Under the pieces are notes generated by a model. That model had not been told where the DNA came from and searched no databases. It was given only the letters and a program-made list of their open reading frames with translations. Below are positions 27,065 to 34,477 of a DNA stretch of 49,125 nt, one piece after another. Origin of the DNA: Pelagibacterales bacterium SAG-MED43 (GTDB taxonomy: Bacteria > Pseudomonadota > Alphaproteobacteria > Pelagibacterales > Pelagibacteraceae). A program made the translations under genes and the position numbers. Positions within the stretch are counted from its first letter, which is position 1. Each line of letters starts with the position of its first letter. The stretch lies in assembly GCA_014653535.1 (NCBI GenBank), contig JACWEK010000005.1:1-49125 (forward strand), in the 5' to 3' direction.

Positions 27065-27937
27065 TTATTTAATCGTATCAATATTGATAATATTTTTTAA
27101 GGATTTATCAAACTCATCCATATTCTCTCTTAAAGCTAAATTTGAAATTGAATAAACGGCTATTAACAAAAATATTAATGGTAATGCCATAATCACAGAA
27201 GCATTACTCTTAATAAATAGAATATATAAAATTATAAATAAGGCTGAACGGATTAAAAAAGTTTTTCTAAAAACACTAATTATAGAAAGTGAGTGCTTTA
27301 TTAAATTATAAAAACTCATTTTTGAAGGACCAAAATACCTCTCACCCCGAATAGATGGGATGGAAATTTTATTTTTTTCAATTTTGGTTAATGCACCTGA
27401 AAAACTGTTCCATGTAGCTTTCTCATTAATCATTTTTTCAACAGTTAATTTAGTAAGACAAGTAAAATTACCAAATTTAATTGAATGACCAGTAAAAACT
27501 AAAGTTACAATTTTATGCAAAAGATAACAAAACTTAAAAATAAAGTCTTCAGATCTTTTAACTCTTTCTCCAATCACAGTCTGCTCAGGTGAACTTTCAA
27601 CAGATTTGATTAATTCTTTTATTTCTTCTGGCCTGTCCTCTCCATCTCCATCCATTGGGATTACATAGTCAAATTCATCTTTTTCAAAAATATATTTCAT
27701 GCCTGTTGCAATACATCTTGCATGTCCTCTATTTTCTCTCATTACAAGTACCTTAATGGAGTTAATATTTGATAAATTATCTATTTCTAGTTGCCGATCA
27801 AAAGTCGATGCATCATCAACTATAATTATTGAAATTTCATGATCAATATTTTTAATCTCATTATCAATATTATTTAGAAGTTTTGATAACGACTGCCAGT
27901 CATTATAAACAGGTATTAAAATCTTAAACTTTTTCAT
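27065..27937 (-). CDS. GT2 glycosyltransferase, dolichol-phosphate-mannose-synthase-like
   Basis: A 290-residue membrane-associated GT-A enzyme that probably loads a sugar onto a polyprenyl phosphate. The N-terminal KILIPVYNDWQSLSKLLNNI, IIIVDDAST (38-46) and the DxD-like PMDGDGEDRPEEI are typical of DPM1/GtrB-like family 2 transferases. Two C-terminal hydrophobic segments (about 228-245 and 247-268) anchor it. It lies 2 bases after a GT39-type transferase that could use the lipid-linked sugar it makes. Confidence 0.82.
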   Translation of the reverse strand: MKKFKILIPVYNDWQSLSKLLNNIDNEIKNIDHEISIIIVDDASTFDRQLEIDNLSNINSIKVLVMRENRGHARCIATGMKYIFEKDEFDYVIPMDGDGEDRPEEIKELIKSVESSPEQTVIGERVKRSEDFIFKFCYLLHKIVTLVFTGHSIKFGNFTCLTKLTVEKMINEKATWNSFSGALTKIEKNKISIPSIRGERYFGPSKMSFYNLIKHSLSIISVFRKTFLIRSALFIILYILFIKSNASVIMALPLIFLLIAVYSISNLALRENMDEFDKSLKNIINIDTIK

Positions 27938-27939
27938 TT

Positions 27940-29262
27940 TTATTTAAATCCAACACATACATCATCAACACATATATATTCCTTTAAATTATTTACTTTA
28001 TTTTGATCTACAAATCCAATCCAAGATGGTCTTGATTTAAGATGATAAGACAAGTTACCTGCCTTCCATTCATCTCCCATAACAACTGTAATAGGATTAT
28101 CAAATTGCTGATCCCATGCGTATTGAACTTTCATAGCAATTTCTTTTCCAGGATAGTCTGTTCTTTTGTCAGTTTGAGTAATCGAAATATAAGAATATAA
28201 AATTGGAGATAAAAAAAATAAAAAAATAAATCCATATAAAAATAGTTTTAATTTCTTTAAATTAACCTGAGATTTAAAAACATAAACAAACAAAACACCA
28301 AATGATAAGTAGAAAGGCGTCATCCACATTGTTCTAATTTTAGAGCCGGTAATTATCGAGGTAATTAAAATCAACATTATTGGAACTATACTAACAAAAA
28401 ATAGAAAAAATAATTTCTTATCTTTAAAATTAATCTTAAGTTTAACTTTTTTGATCAATAATCTTACAAGCACAAAAAAAGGAACTAATAATATTAATTG
28501 TTTAAGCAAAAATATAATTGGAAATTTTAAATGATCTAAAAAATTAGATGTTTCTAAGCCTGTCCTTTTAAAACCATAAGTAATAGTTATATAATCATTA
28601 TCATTTAACCAAATCAAATGAGGAACTAGTAATACTACAAAGACTTCAATTAATATAAGATATTTAAAATCAAATTTTTTTATTTTTTTATAAAAAATAA
28701 AATATAAAAATAATAAAACGATAGAAGATAATAAATATAAAAATAAATATTTTGATAGAAACCCAATAGCCCCGAAGAAGCCTAGAATAATACAATCTTT
28801 AACATTTATTTTATTCTGATTAAAAATTCTCCAAGAATAATAAATTACGATAGACCAAAAAGGTAATTGGCAAACATTTACATTAAATTCTGGTGTAGTG
28901 AAATTATAAAAATAAATACTTTCAAGTAATAAAACTGAGATTAAACTTAAGAATGAATTGTTTAAAATTTGATTAGCAAATTTAAATACATAAATAAATG
29001 AAACACATAAAAATATTTGACTTAATAGATAGTAAGACCAATCCTGAGAACCAAAGATTTGATAAAATATTTCAGGAAAAAAAGCACTAGCTGGAGGATG
29101 TTTGTTAAAACCCCATTCTAGATTACTTCCCCATGCAAGAGCCTCTATTGTATCCAAGGGCAAGTTTTGATTTGTAAGTGTCGGAACTAATGTCCAAATA
29201 ATCAAGTGAGATAAAATAAAAATGAAAAAAATATTATTAATATTTCTTTTAAAAACATCCAT
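27940..29262 (-). CDS. GT39/ArnT-like membrane glycosyltransferase
   Basis: A 440-residue polytopic membrane protein with about ten hydrophobic segments. The first periplasmic loop reads LPLDTIEALAWG, then WGFNKHPPASAFF. This matches the GT39 (PMT/ArnT-like) pattern of an acidic residue followed by a His-Pro-Pro motif that binds the polyprenyl-linked sugar. The short soluble tail (VVMGDEWKAGNLSYHL to CVDDVCVGFK) ends with two cysteines. It would move a sugar from a lipid carrier to lipid A, LPS or protein in the periplasm. Paired with the GT2 gene. Confidence 0.78.
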   Translation of the reverse strand: MDVFKRNINNIFFIFILSHLIIWTLVPTLTNQNLPLDTIEALAWGSNLEWGFNKHPPASAFFPEIFYQIFGSQDWSYYLLSQIFLCVSFIYVFKFANQILNNSFLSLISVLLLESIYFYNFTTPEFNVNVCQLPFWSIVIYYSWRIFNQNKINVKDCIILGFFGAIGFLSKYLFLYLLSSIVLLFLYFIFYKKIKKFDFKYLILIEVFVVLLVPHLIWLNDNDYITITYGFKRTGLETSNFLDHLKFPIIFLLKQLILLVPFFVLVRLLIKKVKLKINFKDKKLFFLFFVSIVPIMLILITSIITGSKIRTMWMTPFYLSFGVLFVYVFKSQVNLKKLKLFLYGFIFLFFLSPILYSYISITQTDKRTDYPGKEIAMKVQYAWDQQFDNPITVVMGDEWKAGNLSYHLKSRPSWIGFVDQNKVNNLKEYICVDDVCVGFK

Positions 29263-29291
29263 AAATTAACATTTACATTAATTAACCTAGC

Positions 29292-29319
29292 TTGACACCC
29301 TAATTTTGCTGAATATACT
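29292..29319 (+). promoter_or_regulatory. Promoter of dksA
   Basis: TTGACA (29292-29297) and TATACT (29314-29319) with a 16-base spacer form the best sigma70 promoter I see in the window. The predicted start is near 29326, about 16 bases before the dksA ATG at 29342, with no Shine-Dalgarno in the short leader. Confidence 0.7.
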
Positions 29320-29341
29320 CCGCCGCTATTAATTTAAAGCT

Positions 29342-29875
29342 ATGCCCAAAGTAATTAAAAGTAAAAAAAAAGTTACAAAAACTAAAAAAAAAAAAATCAA
29401 AAAGACTCTTAAAAAAATAACTAAAGCTATATTAAAACCAAAAGAAATAGTTAAAGCTCCAATTAAAATTTCAAAAACATATTTTCCAAAAGATGCTGAA
29501 AAATATATGTGTGATAAACATAAACTTTATTTCAGAATAAAACTTCAAGAATGGAAGAAAGAATTAGTCAAGGCTAATAACGAAGCTTTATATAATGGAA
29601 GTATGGATGATAATGGCATATCAGCAGATATTGTTGATCAAGCTAGCTCATACACAGATAAAAATGTTGAAATGAAAGCTATCAATAGACAAATAAAATT
29701 GATTTCAGAAATAGAAAGAGCTTTAATGAGAATTAAAGATGATACTTATGGATATTGTTTAGATACAGCTGAACCAATTGGCCTGAAAAGATTAATGGCA
29801 AGACCAATAGCCAAATATACAATCGCTGCCCAAGAAAAGCATGAGATGAAAGAAAAAGTTCATGCTGATGATTAA
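29342..29875 (+). CDS. dksA: DksA-type RNA polymerase regulator with Lys-rich N-terminal tail
   Basis: Binds the RNA polymerase secondary channel and, with ppGpp in other bacteria, adjusts rRNA and amino-acid promoters. In this 177-residue protein the coiled-coil tip motif D-x-x-D-x-A is Asp96, Asp99 and Ala101 (SADIVDQAS). The C-terminal globular part has DDTYGYCLDTAEPIGLKRL but only one of the four zinc-finger cysteines. The first 35 residues are almost wholly Lys, Thr and Ile, an extension absent from E. coli DksA and possibly nucleic-acid- or polymerase-contacting. It has a consensus promoter directly upstream and stands alone as a transcription unit. Confidence 0.88.
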   Translation: MPKVIKSKKKVTKTKKKKIKKTLKKITKAILKPKEIVKAPIKISKTYFPKDAEKYMCDKHKLYFRIKLQEWKKELVKANNEALYNGSMDDNGISADIVDQASSYTDKNVEMKAINRQIKLISEIERALMRIKDDTYGYCLDTAEPIGLKRLMARPIAKYTIAAQEKHEMKEKVHADD

Positions 29876-29895
29876 GAATTATTTTAATTATTCTT
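29874..29895. terminator. Weak A/T hairpin between convergent dksA and MOSC genes
   Basis: AAGAAT (29874-29879) pairs with ATTCTT (29890-29895) and three inner pairs extend the stem after one mismatch. All-A/T pairing makes it weak, yet its position exactly in the 19-base convergent gap suits a bidirectional terminator. Confidence 0.3.
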
Positions 29896-30341
29896 TAATC
29901 TAAAATTATTATTTTGTTGCCTACCTCTATGCTTGAGGAAGATAATATTTGACATCTTAAACCACCTCTTCTTAAAAATTCTTTTATTATGTTATCTTGA
30001 TCCAAAACTTTTGATAAATGTCTACATGGGCGACATAAATCAATTCCTTCCAACTCTACTTTGCCAATTTGAAATTTTTTACCTACTAAATTATTTAATC
30101 GAATTCCTTTAGTGATAATATTTCGTCTAAAATTAATGTATGGAATATTTAGTCCATATTTATTATTGTAGTAATCAATGTTTTCTGACTCAATAAGCGA
30201 TAGTTGGTTATAAGGATCATTAAATTCACTAAAATGTCTATCTTCTAATACTCCCTGGTTAGCTAAAACGTCAATGGAATTTACTTCTTTAATTTGTTGA
30301 TTATTTTTATTTGAAATTCCTATTTTATATACTTCTGACAT
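29895..30341 (-). CDS. MOSC-domain protein
   Basis: A 148-residue stand-alone MOSC domain, the C-terminal module of molybdenum-cofactor sulfurases. Conserved pieces are GVLEDRHF (31-38), QLSLIESENI (46-55), RRNIITKGI and the cysteine motif LCRPCRHL near residue 100. The Cys in that segment is the expected persulfide or Mo-ligand site. Such proteins transfer sulfur to, or bind, a molybdenum cofactor, but the partner enzyme is not in this window. Divergent from the PhyH gene. Confidence 0.85.
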   Translation of the reverse strand: MSEVYKIGISNKNNQQIKEVNSIDVLANQGVLEDRHFSEFNDPYNQLSLIESENIDYYNNKYGLNIPYINFRRNIITKGIRLNNLVGKKFQIGKVELEGIDLCRPCRHLSKVLDQDNIIKEFLRRGGLRCQILSSSSIEVGNKIIILD

Positions 30342-30402
30342 ACCCTTAATAAAGTTAATTTATTGAAGAAATTGTTTTGCTCATATAAAGTTTTTAAATA
30401 AT

Positions 30403-31231
30403 ATGACTAATCTTTCTTCAAATCAACTTAAACAATATGAAGATAAAGGTTTTGTTTCTCCAATAAATATTTTTTCAAAAGAGAAAGCTAAAGAAATAAG
30501 AAAAGAAATTGAAATAATAGAAAATGAAATACCTAGTGAGTTGAATAAATCGGGAAGATACAACGCCCACTTAATTTCACCTTTGTTAGATGAAGTAACT
30601 CATAATTCAAAAATCTTAGACAAAGTTCAAAGCATAATTGGTGAAAATATTCTTGTTTGTGGAACAACTTTATTTATTAAGAATCCAAATGAAAAAGGAT
30701 TTGTTAGTTATCACCAAGATGCAAAATATATAGGTTTAGAACCACGTAATTGGGTGACTGCCTGGGTTGCAATTACCGATTCTAATGAAAAAAAATGGAT
30801 GTATGAGAATGTGGTCAGGATCACATAAAGATAATCTCAAAGATCACGATCAAAAATTCAATGAAGGAAATTTACTTACTAGAGGGCAAACAGTTAAAAA
30901 TGTTCCAAAAGATGAAACAACTCCTTTGATATTAAAAGCAGGACAAATGTCATTACATCATCCAACTGTTGTTCATGGCTCTGACTTAAATAGAAGTAAT
31001 GACCGAAGAATAGGTTTTGTAATCCAAAGTTATATCGGTACCAATGTTAAGCAAATATTGGGTAAAAATAGTGTCCAGCTTGCAAGAGGTGTTGATAACT
31101 TTAATTTTCATGAAAAAATTGGAAGACCTAATTTACTAATGGATAGAAATGATCTTAAATTAAAAAAAAAAGAGAATGATAATCTTCAGAAAATATTTTA
31201 TAAAGGATCAAATAAAAAAGGTAGTTACTAA
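30403..31231 (+). pseudogene. Phytanoyl-CoA dioxygenase (PhyH) family gene split by an A8 frameshift
   Basis: Two overlapping frames encode one PhyH-type Fe(II)/2-oxoglutarate dioxygenase. The first (30403-30828) carries the HxD iron ligands His104 and Asp106 in YHQDAKY and runs to WVAITDSNEK. The second (from about 30790, ending 31231) continues NGCMRMWSGSHK and holds the distal His in VVHGS and the 2-oxoglutarate Arg in NDRRIG. The switch falls at eight adenines (30788-30795). With seven, the sequence reads through as 275 residues, matching the family's 'ENGCLR..PGSHK' pattern. Everything else looks conserved, so this is a sequencing/assembly slip, a recent inactivation, or slippage-dependent expression. 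Substrate unknown. The stop overlaps a following small ORF (TAATG). Confidence 0.85.
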
Positions 31232-31347
31232 TGAAAAAAAATAAATCTAAAAAAAATTCAATTTCATCTCTTTTTGCAAAGAAATATATATATTATTATT
31301 ATGCTTTTTTTTGGATACTCTTATTATCATTTGTATTTACTAGATGA
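31231..31347 (+). CDS. 38-residue single-pass membrane micro-protein
   Basis: The ATG at 31231 shares its first base with the PhyH stop codon. It encodes a Lys-rich start (MKKNKSKKNS), then four tyrosines in a row and a hydrophobic helix (AFFWILLLSFVFT) before TGA. The charged N-terminus plus one helix suggests a small inner-membrane protein with its N-terminus in the cytoplasm. Its TGA overlaps the ATG of the next micro-ORF. I do not recognise a family. Chance occurrence is possible in A/T-rich DNA, but the two chained couplings argue for reality. Confidence 0.45.
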   Translation: MKKNKSKKNSISSLFAKKYIYYYYAFFWILLLSFVFTR

Positions 31348-31448
31348 GTAAAAAATTTATTTTAATTATTATAATTGTTCTTGGTATAGAACTATCAGGG
31401 CACGGAATTATTGTTTCATTAATTAGATTATTAAACTCTACAGGTTAA
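31344..31448 (+). CDS. 34-residue single-pass membrane micro-protein
   Basis: Starts at ATGA overlapping the previous stop and encodes MSKKF, a long aliphatic helix (ILIIIIVLGIELSG), HGIIVSLIRLLNSTG, and TAA one base before the convergent GST stop. It fills the remaining gap exactly. It resembles small membrane subunits in size and layout, but I recognise no family. Transcription would come from the PhyH unit. Confidence 0.45.
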   Translation: MSKKFILIIIIVLGIELSGHGIIVSLIRLLNSTG

Positions 31449-32075
31449 TCAAACTTTAGGTGGTAATTCATTTTTATCTATAAATGAAAAACCTTTTATT
31501 ACTGCATCACGTCTAGAAATCTCATTGTACCATCTTGTAAGATTTTTAAATTTAGCTAGCCCTATGTCATGCCACTCGTGACGTGCTATCCATGGAAATG
31601 TTGCAATATCTGAAATAGTGTAGGTGTTTCCTGATAAAAATTTTTTAATTTCTAATCTTTCATCAAGTTCTTGATATATTCGTCTTGAAATTTTAAAATA
31701 TCTATCTTCTCCAAACTTACTTTTACCCGGGTTATAATGATGAAACTGGTGGTGTTGACCCAACATTGGTCCAACATTGCCCATCTGAGCCATCAGCCAC
31801 TGATTAATTTCTAACCTGTTTTTATTATCATAAAATTTTCCACTTTTTTCTGCTAAATAAATTAGTATTGCTCCAGACTCAAAGACATTTTGATTATTTT
31901 TATGATCTATAATTACTGGGATTTTACTAAAGGGGCTTATTTTTTTGAAGTCTTTTTCAAATTGTTCACCCTTATCAAGATCAATTTTGGTTACTTTGTA
32001 ATCATAACCAATTTCTTCAAGCATTATACTTATCTTTTTACCATTTGGAGTATTAGCAGAAAATAGTTCAATCAC
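31449..32075 (-). CDS. Glutathione S-transferase family protein
   Basis: A 208-residue GST with an N-terminal thioredoxin-like domain (MIELFSANTPNGKKISIMLEE; SPFSKIPVI with the cis-Pro; ESGAILIYLAEK, about 66-77, binding the glutathione gamma-glutamyl group) and an all-helical C-terminal domain (ISDIATFPWIARHEW near 152-166). The pattern, with NTPNGKKI at the active site, is that of the YfcG/YghU disulfide-reductase-like class. It overlaps the ferredoxin-reductase-like gene by 8 bases and is last in the proteorhodopsin-linked set. Confidence 0.9.
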   Translation of the reverse strand: MIELFSANTPNGKKISIMLEEIGYDYKVTKIDLDKGEQFEKDFKKISPFSKIPVIIDHKNNQNVFESGAILIYLAEKSGKFYDNKNRLEINQWLMAQMGNVGPMLGQHHQFHHYNPGKSKFGEDRYFKISRRIYQELDERLEIKKFLSGNTYTISDIATFPWIARHEWHDIGLAKFKNLTRWYNEISRRDAVIKGFSFIDKNELPPKV

Positions 32076-33087
32076 TTTTTACACCTAAACGATCTTTTAT
32101 AGCTTTGGACGATGTTGTAAATTCAAATCTATATTTTTCATTAGGTCTAGCTAATTTAAAGCAAGCTCTAGCTGCTAAAGCGCCCTCATGGAAGCCTGAT
32201 AAGATTAATTTTAATTTCCCAGGATAATTACATATGTCACCAACAGCGTAAATACCTTTTTGATTTGTCTCAAACCTTTCTGTGTCTACTTCAATTGTTT
32301 TTTTATCAATATTTAGTCCCCAATTCGCTATTGGACCAAGCTGCATAATTAATCCAAAAAAACCTAAAACATAATTGGTTTTAAGAGTTTTGACTTGTTC
32401 GTCGTCACTTTTGATTTCTATACTCTCTAAATCATCTTTTCCTTTAATTGATGACATTTGAAATTTTGTATAAAGATCTATTTTACCACTTTTTGAAAGT
32501 TCATGTACTTTATCAATTGTTGCCTTGGCACCTCTAAAATCATCTCTTCTGTGAATTAAATTTACTTTTGAATTTTTTGATAATTCTACTGCCCAATCTA
32601 AAGCACTATCACCTCCACCAAATATTGATACTGATTTGTCCTTAAATATACTTTTATCTTTTATTGAATAAAGTAGTGACTTATTCTCAAATTTTTCACA
32701 ATCTTTTACCGAAAATTTTCTTGGCTCAAATGAACCAACTCCACCAGCTATAATTACGTTTGGAGTTGAAAATGTTTTGCCGTTATTTGTTTTAACAATC
32801 CAGTTATCTCCATCTTTTTTAACTTCATCCACTCTTTCACTTAAATGAAATTTTATATTAAAAGGTTTGATTTGATTAACTAAATTATTGGTTAATTCTT
32901 CTCCAGTACACTCTGGTACTGCTGGAATATCATAAATTGGTTTATCTGGATAAAGCTCAATACATTGGCCACCAATTTTATCTAAATTATCAACTATCTC
33001 ACAATCTAAACCAATTAGTTTTAATTGATGTGCAGTAAATAAACCCGTTGGTCCTGCTCCAATAATTAATGCATCAGTTTTATTCAT
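32068..33087 (-). CDS. Ferredoxin/flavodoxin-NADP reductase, thioredoxin-reductase-like type
   Basis: A 339-residue FAD- and NADP-binding enzyme that moves electrons between NADPH and ferredoxin. The FAD motif GAGPTG is at residues 10-15, GGQCIELYP at about 39-47, the NADP-binding GGGDSALDWA near 157-166, and the C-terminal YAVGDICNYPGK FAD segment near 286. It lacks the CxxC redox pair of thioredoxin reductase, which together with the extended C-terminus assigns it to the TrxR-like FNR class. It follows the ferredoxin gene by one base, so donor and acceptor are co-made. Confidence 0.9.
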   Translation of the reverse strand: MNKTDALIIGAGPTGLFTAHQLKLIGLDCEIVDNLDKIGGQCIELYPDKPIYDIPAVPECTGEELTNNLVNQIKPFNIKFHLSERVDEVKKDGDNWIVKTNNGKTFSTPNVIIAGGVGSFEPRKFSVKDCEKFENKSLLYSIKDKSIFKDKSVSIFGGGDSALDWAVELSKNSKVNLIHRRDDFRGAKATIDKVHELSKSGKIDLYTKFQMSSIKGKDDLESIEIKSDDEQVKTLKTNYVLGFFGLIMQLGPIANWGLNIDKKTIEVDTERFETNQKGIYAVGDICNYPGKLKLILSGFHEGALAARACFKLARPNEKYRFEFTTSSKAIKDRLGVKSD

Positions 33088-33088
33088 T

Positions 33089-33409
33089 TTAACCCTGTTT
33101 AGATGGAATGTTTACTATAAGACCATCCAGTTCATCTGAAACTATAATTTGACAACTTAGTCTGCTATTTCTTTTTGGTTCAAAAGCCATGTCTAGCATA
33201 TCTTCTTCCCCATCTTCCTTTAAAGGAAGTTTATCAAACCAATCATCATTAACATATACATGACATGTCGCACAGGCCATGCCTCCACCACAATCTGCAT
33301 CGATTCCAGGAATATCATTTTGTACAGCCCCTTCCATTACAGATAAACCTGTTTGTACTTCAACAGTATGATTTTGATTGTCGTCAGTAATATAAATTAT
33401 TTTAGCCAT
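33089..33409 (-). CDS. 2Fe-2S ferredoxin
   Basis: Adrenodoxin-type [2Fe-2S] ferredoxin. I chose the start at 33409 ([10 protein letters not shown], 106 residues) rather than the in-frame ATG at 33430, which lies within the U-tract of the proteorhodopsin terminator and adds residues not expected for the family. Cluster ligands are Cys40, Cys46 and Cys49 in [11 protein letters not shown], plus Cys86 in RLSCQ. It lies directly ahead of its likely reductase. Co-location with proteorhodopsin is a known SAR11 arrangement; the electron acceptor is uncertain. Confidence 0.88.
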   Translation of the reverse strand: MAKIIYITDDNQNHTVEVQTGLSVMEGAVQNDIPGIDADCGGGMACATCHVYVNDDWFDKLPLKEDGEEDMLDMAFEPKRNSRLSCQIIVSDELDGLIVNIPSKQG

Positions 33410-33435
33410 GAGTTTTATATAGTTATGCAAAAAAA

Positions 33436-33467
33436 TAGGGCAAGTATGTCAAAACATACTCGCCCTA
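33436..33467 (-). terminator. Intrinsic terminator of the proteorhodopsin gene
   Basis: A stem of 12 pairs with one mismatch (33436-33448 with 33455-33467; arms TAGGGC..AGTATG) and a 6-base loop is followed on the minus strand by seven T residues. It lies 27 bases after the proteorhodopsin stop and about 26 bases before the ferredoxin start. Most proteorhodopsin transcripts should end here, with read-through feeding the ferredoxin operon. Confidence 0.85.
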
Positions 33468-33493
33468 AAATTACTTAGTTACTTGGTAACTAT

Positions 33494-34267
33494 CTATCTT
33501 GCTCTCGCAGCGCTACCAGAAACTGCAGCAGCCCAGATTACTAGACCAAATGCAATTTTGTTAATAAAGTCAGCTAAGTTGTAAACAACGTTTAGTGTGT
33601 TAGCGTCTACACCACCAGTTAGGTAACCAAATACATAACCTAATGGGTAAATAGCCCAACCTACAGTTACAATCATTCTCATTGCACCAAAGGCAGTTAC
33701 AAGAGCTTTGTTTCCACTCTTATTAGCAGCTTTACCAGCTTCACCTGAGAATATTTCATAAAGAATGTATACCCAACCTGCCATACCGATTATGAAACCA
33801 AGTGTAGCGTTGATGTATCCAGCCTCTCCTAAATATCCACCGATTAACATTACTAATGAACCGATCAACAATCTCCAGAAAATTCCAGAATTTGCTTTTC
33901 TTACAGCTACTAGAATTAAATAGAATTCTATCATCTGTAATGGCACAGTAATTAGCCAGTCAATATATCTATATACTGTTGGTGAGTCACCAGTAGCTAC
34001 CCATACTTCTCTCATATACATGTAGTGTATGAAAGCAATACCAGTTACTAGACCAGCAACAGTTACCGATGTTTTCCAAGCAGGATTAACAGAACTTCTT
34101 TCCATGAAGAAAAAAGCTGTAGCTGCTAACATACCCATTGAAATAATCCAAAAAGATATTCCAACGAAGTCGTCTTGGGCTAACATCGTAGCGTCTGCTG
34201 CGATAGCACTTCCTGTTAAACCTGTTAGGGCAACAGCTGCTAGAGCAAACAATTTAAGTTTTTTCAT
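33494..34267 (-). CDS. Proteorhodopsin, blue-absorbing type
   Basis: Light-driven outward proton pump with retinal, in the inner membrane (257 residues). A signal peptide (ends SAIAADA) precedes seven helices. Key residues match the proteorhodopsin scheme with an offset of 6: His81 (H75), proton acceptor Asp103 (D97) in RYIDW, proton donor Glu114 (E108), Asp233 (D227) and retinal Lys237 (K231) in ADFINK. The spectral-tuning position 105 is Gln111 in VPLQMIEF; Gln there gives blue absorption, suited to open-ocean water. Shine-Dalgarno GGGAG stands 9 bases before the ATG. It has its own terminator, with a ferredoxin operon next. Retinal-synthesis genes are not in the window. Confidence 0.97.
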   Translation of the reverse strand: MKKLKLFALAAVALTGLTGSAIAADATMLAQDDFVGISFWIISMGMLAATAFFFMERSSVNPAWKTSVTVAGLVTGIAFIHYMYMREVWVATGDSPTVYRYIDWLITVPLQMIEFYLILVAVRKANSGIFWRLLIGSLVMLIGGYLGEAGYINATLGFIIGMAGWVYILYEIFSGEAGKAANKSGNKALVTAFGAMRMIVTVGWAIYPLGYVFGYLTGGVDANTLNVVYNLADFINKIAFGLVIWAAAVSGSAARAR

Positions 34268-34477
34268 AAAAAACTCCCTCTTTAGTTAGTTTTTATTTAG
34301 TTTATATAAACTAAGCCTAAGCTTCCCTAGGCAAAAGTTGTCGTTGAATACCAAATTAAAAGAGTTATTAGAAGGTTTAAATGTCATTTATTTACATTGA
34401 TTTTACTTGTTTTTTAAAATTAAATACAATTTGTGATTTAAAAACCACAATAAAATTAACTATCGAATCAAATTAAT
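34268..34477. promoter_or_regulatory. Divergent region between proteorhodopsin and prpE, with leader palindromes
   Basis: The largest gene-free gap (210 bases). In the proteorhodopsin leader is an 18-base perfect palindrome TTAGTTTATATAAACTAA (34297-34314), directly followed by a small hairpin GCCTA/TAGGC with an 8-base loop (34315-34332). Both would be in the 5' untranslated RNA or act as an operator. The promoters themselves are not clear in this A/T-rich background. Confidence 0.5.

Noticed and set aside
30767..31231. Second half of the dioxygenase as an independent gene starting at 30767
   Set aside because: Its first residues match nothing, while the rest continues the PhyH domain of the first half exactly at the A8 run.
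33410..33430. Upstream in-frame ATG for the ferredoxin (adding MHNYIKL)
   Set aside because: It lies in the U-tract of the proteorhodopsin terminator, has no ribosome site, and ferredoxins of this type start at MAKIIYI.
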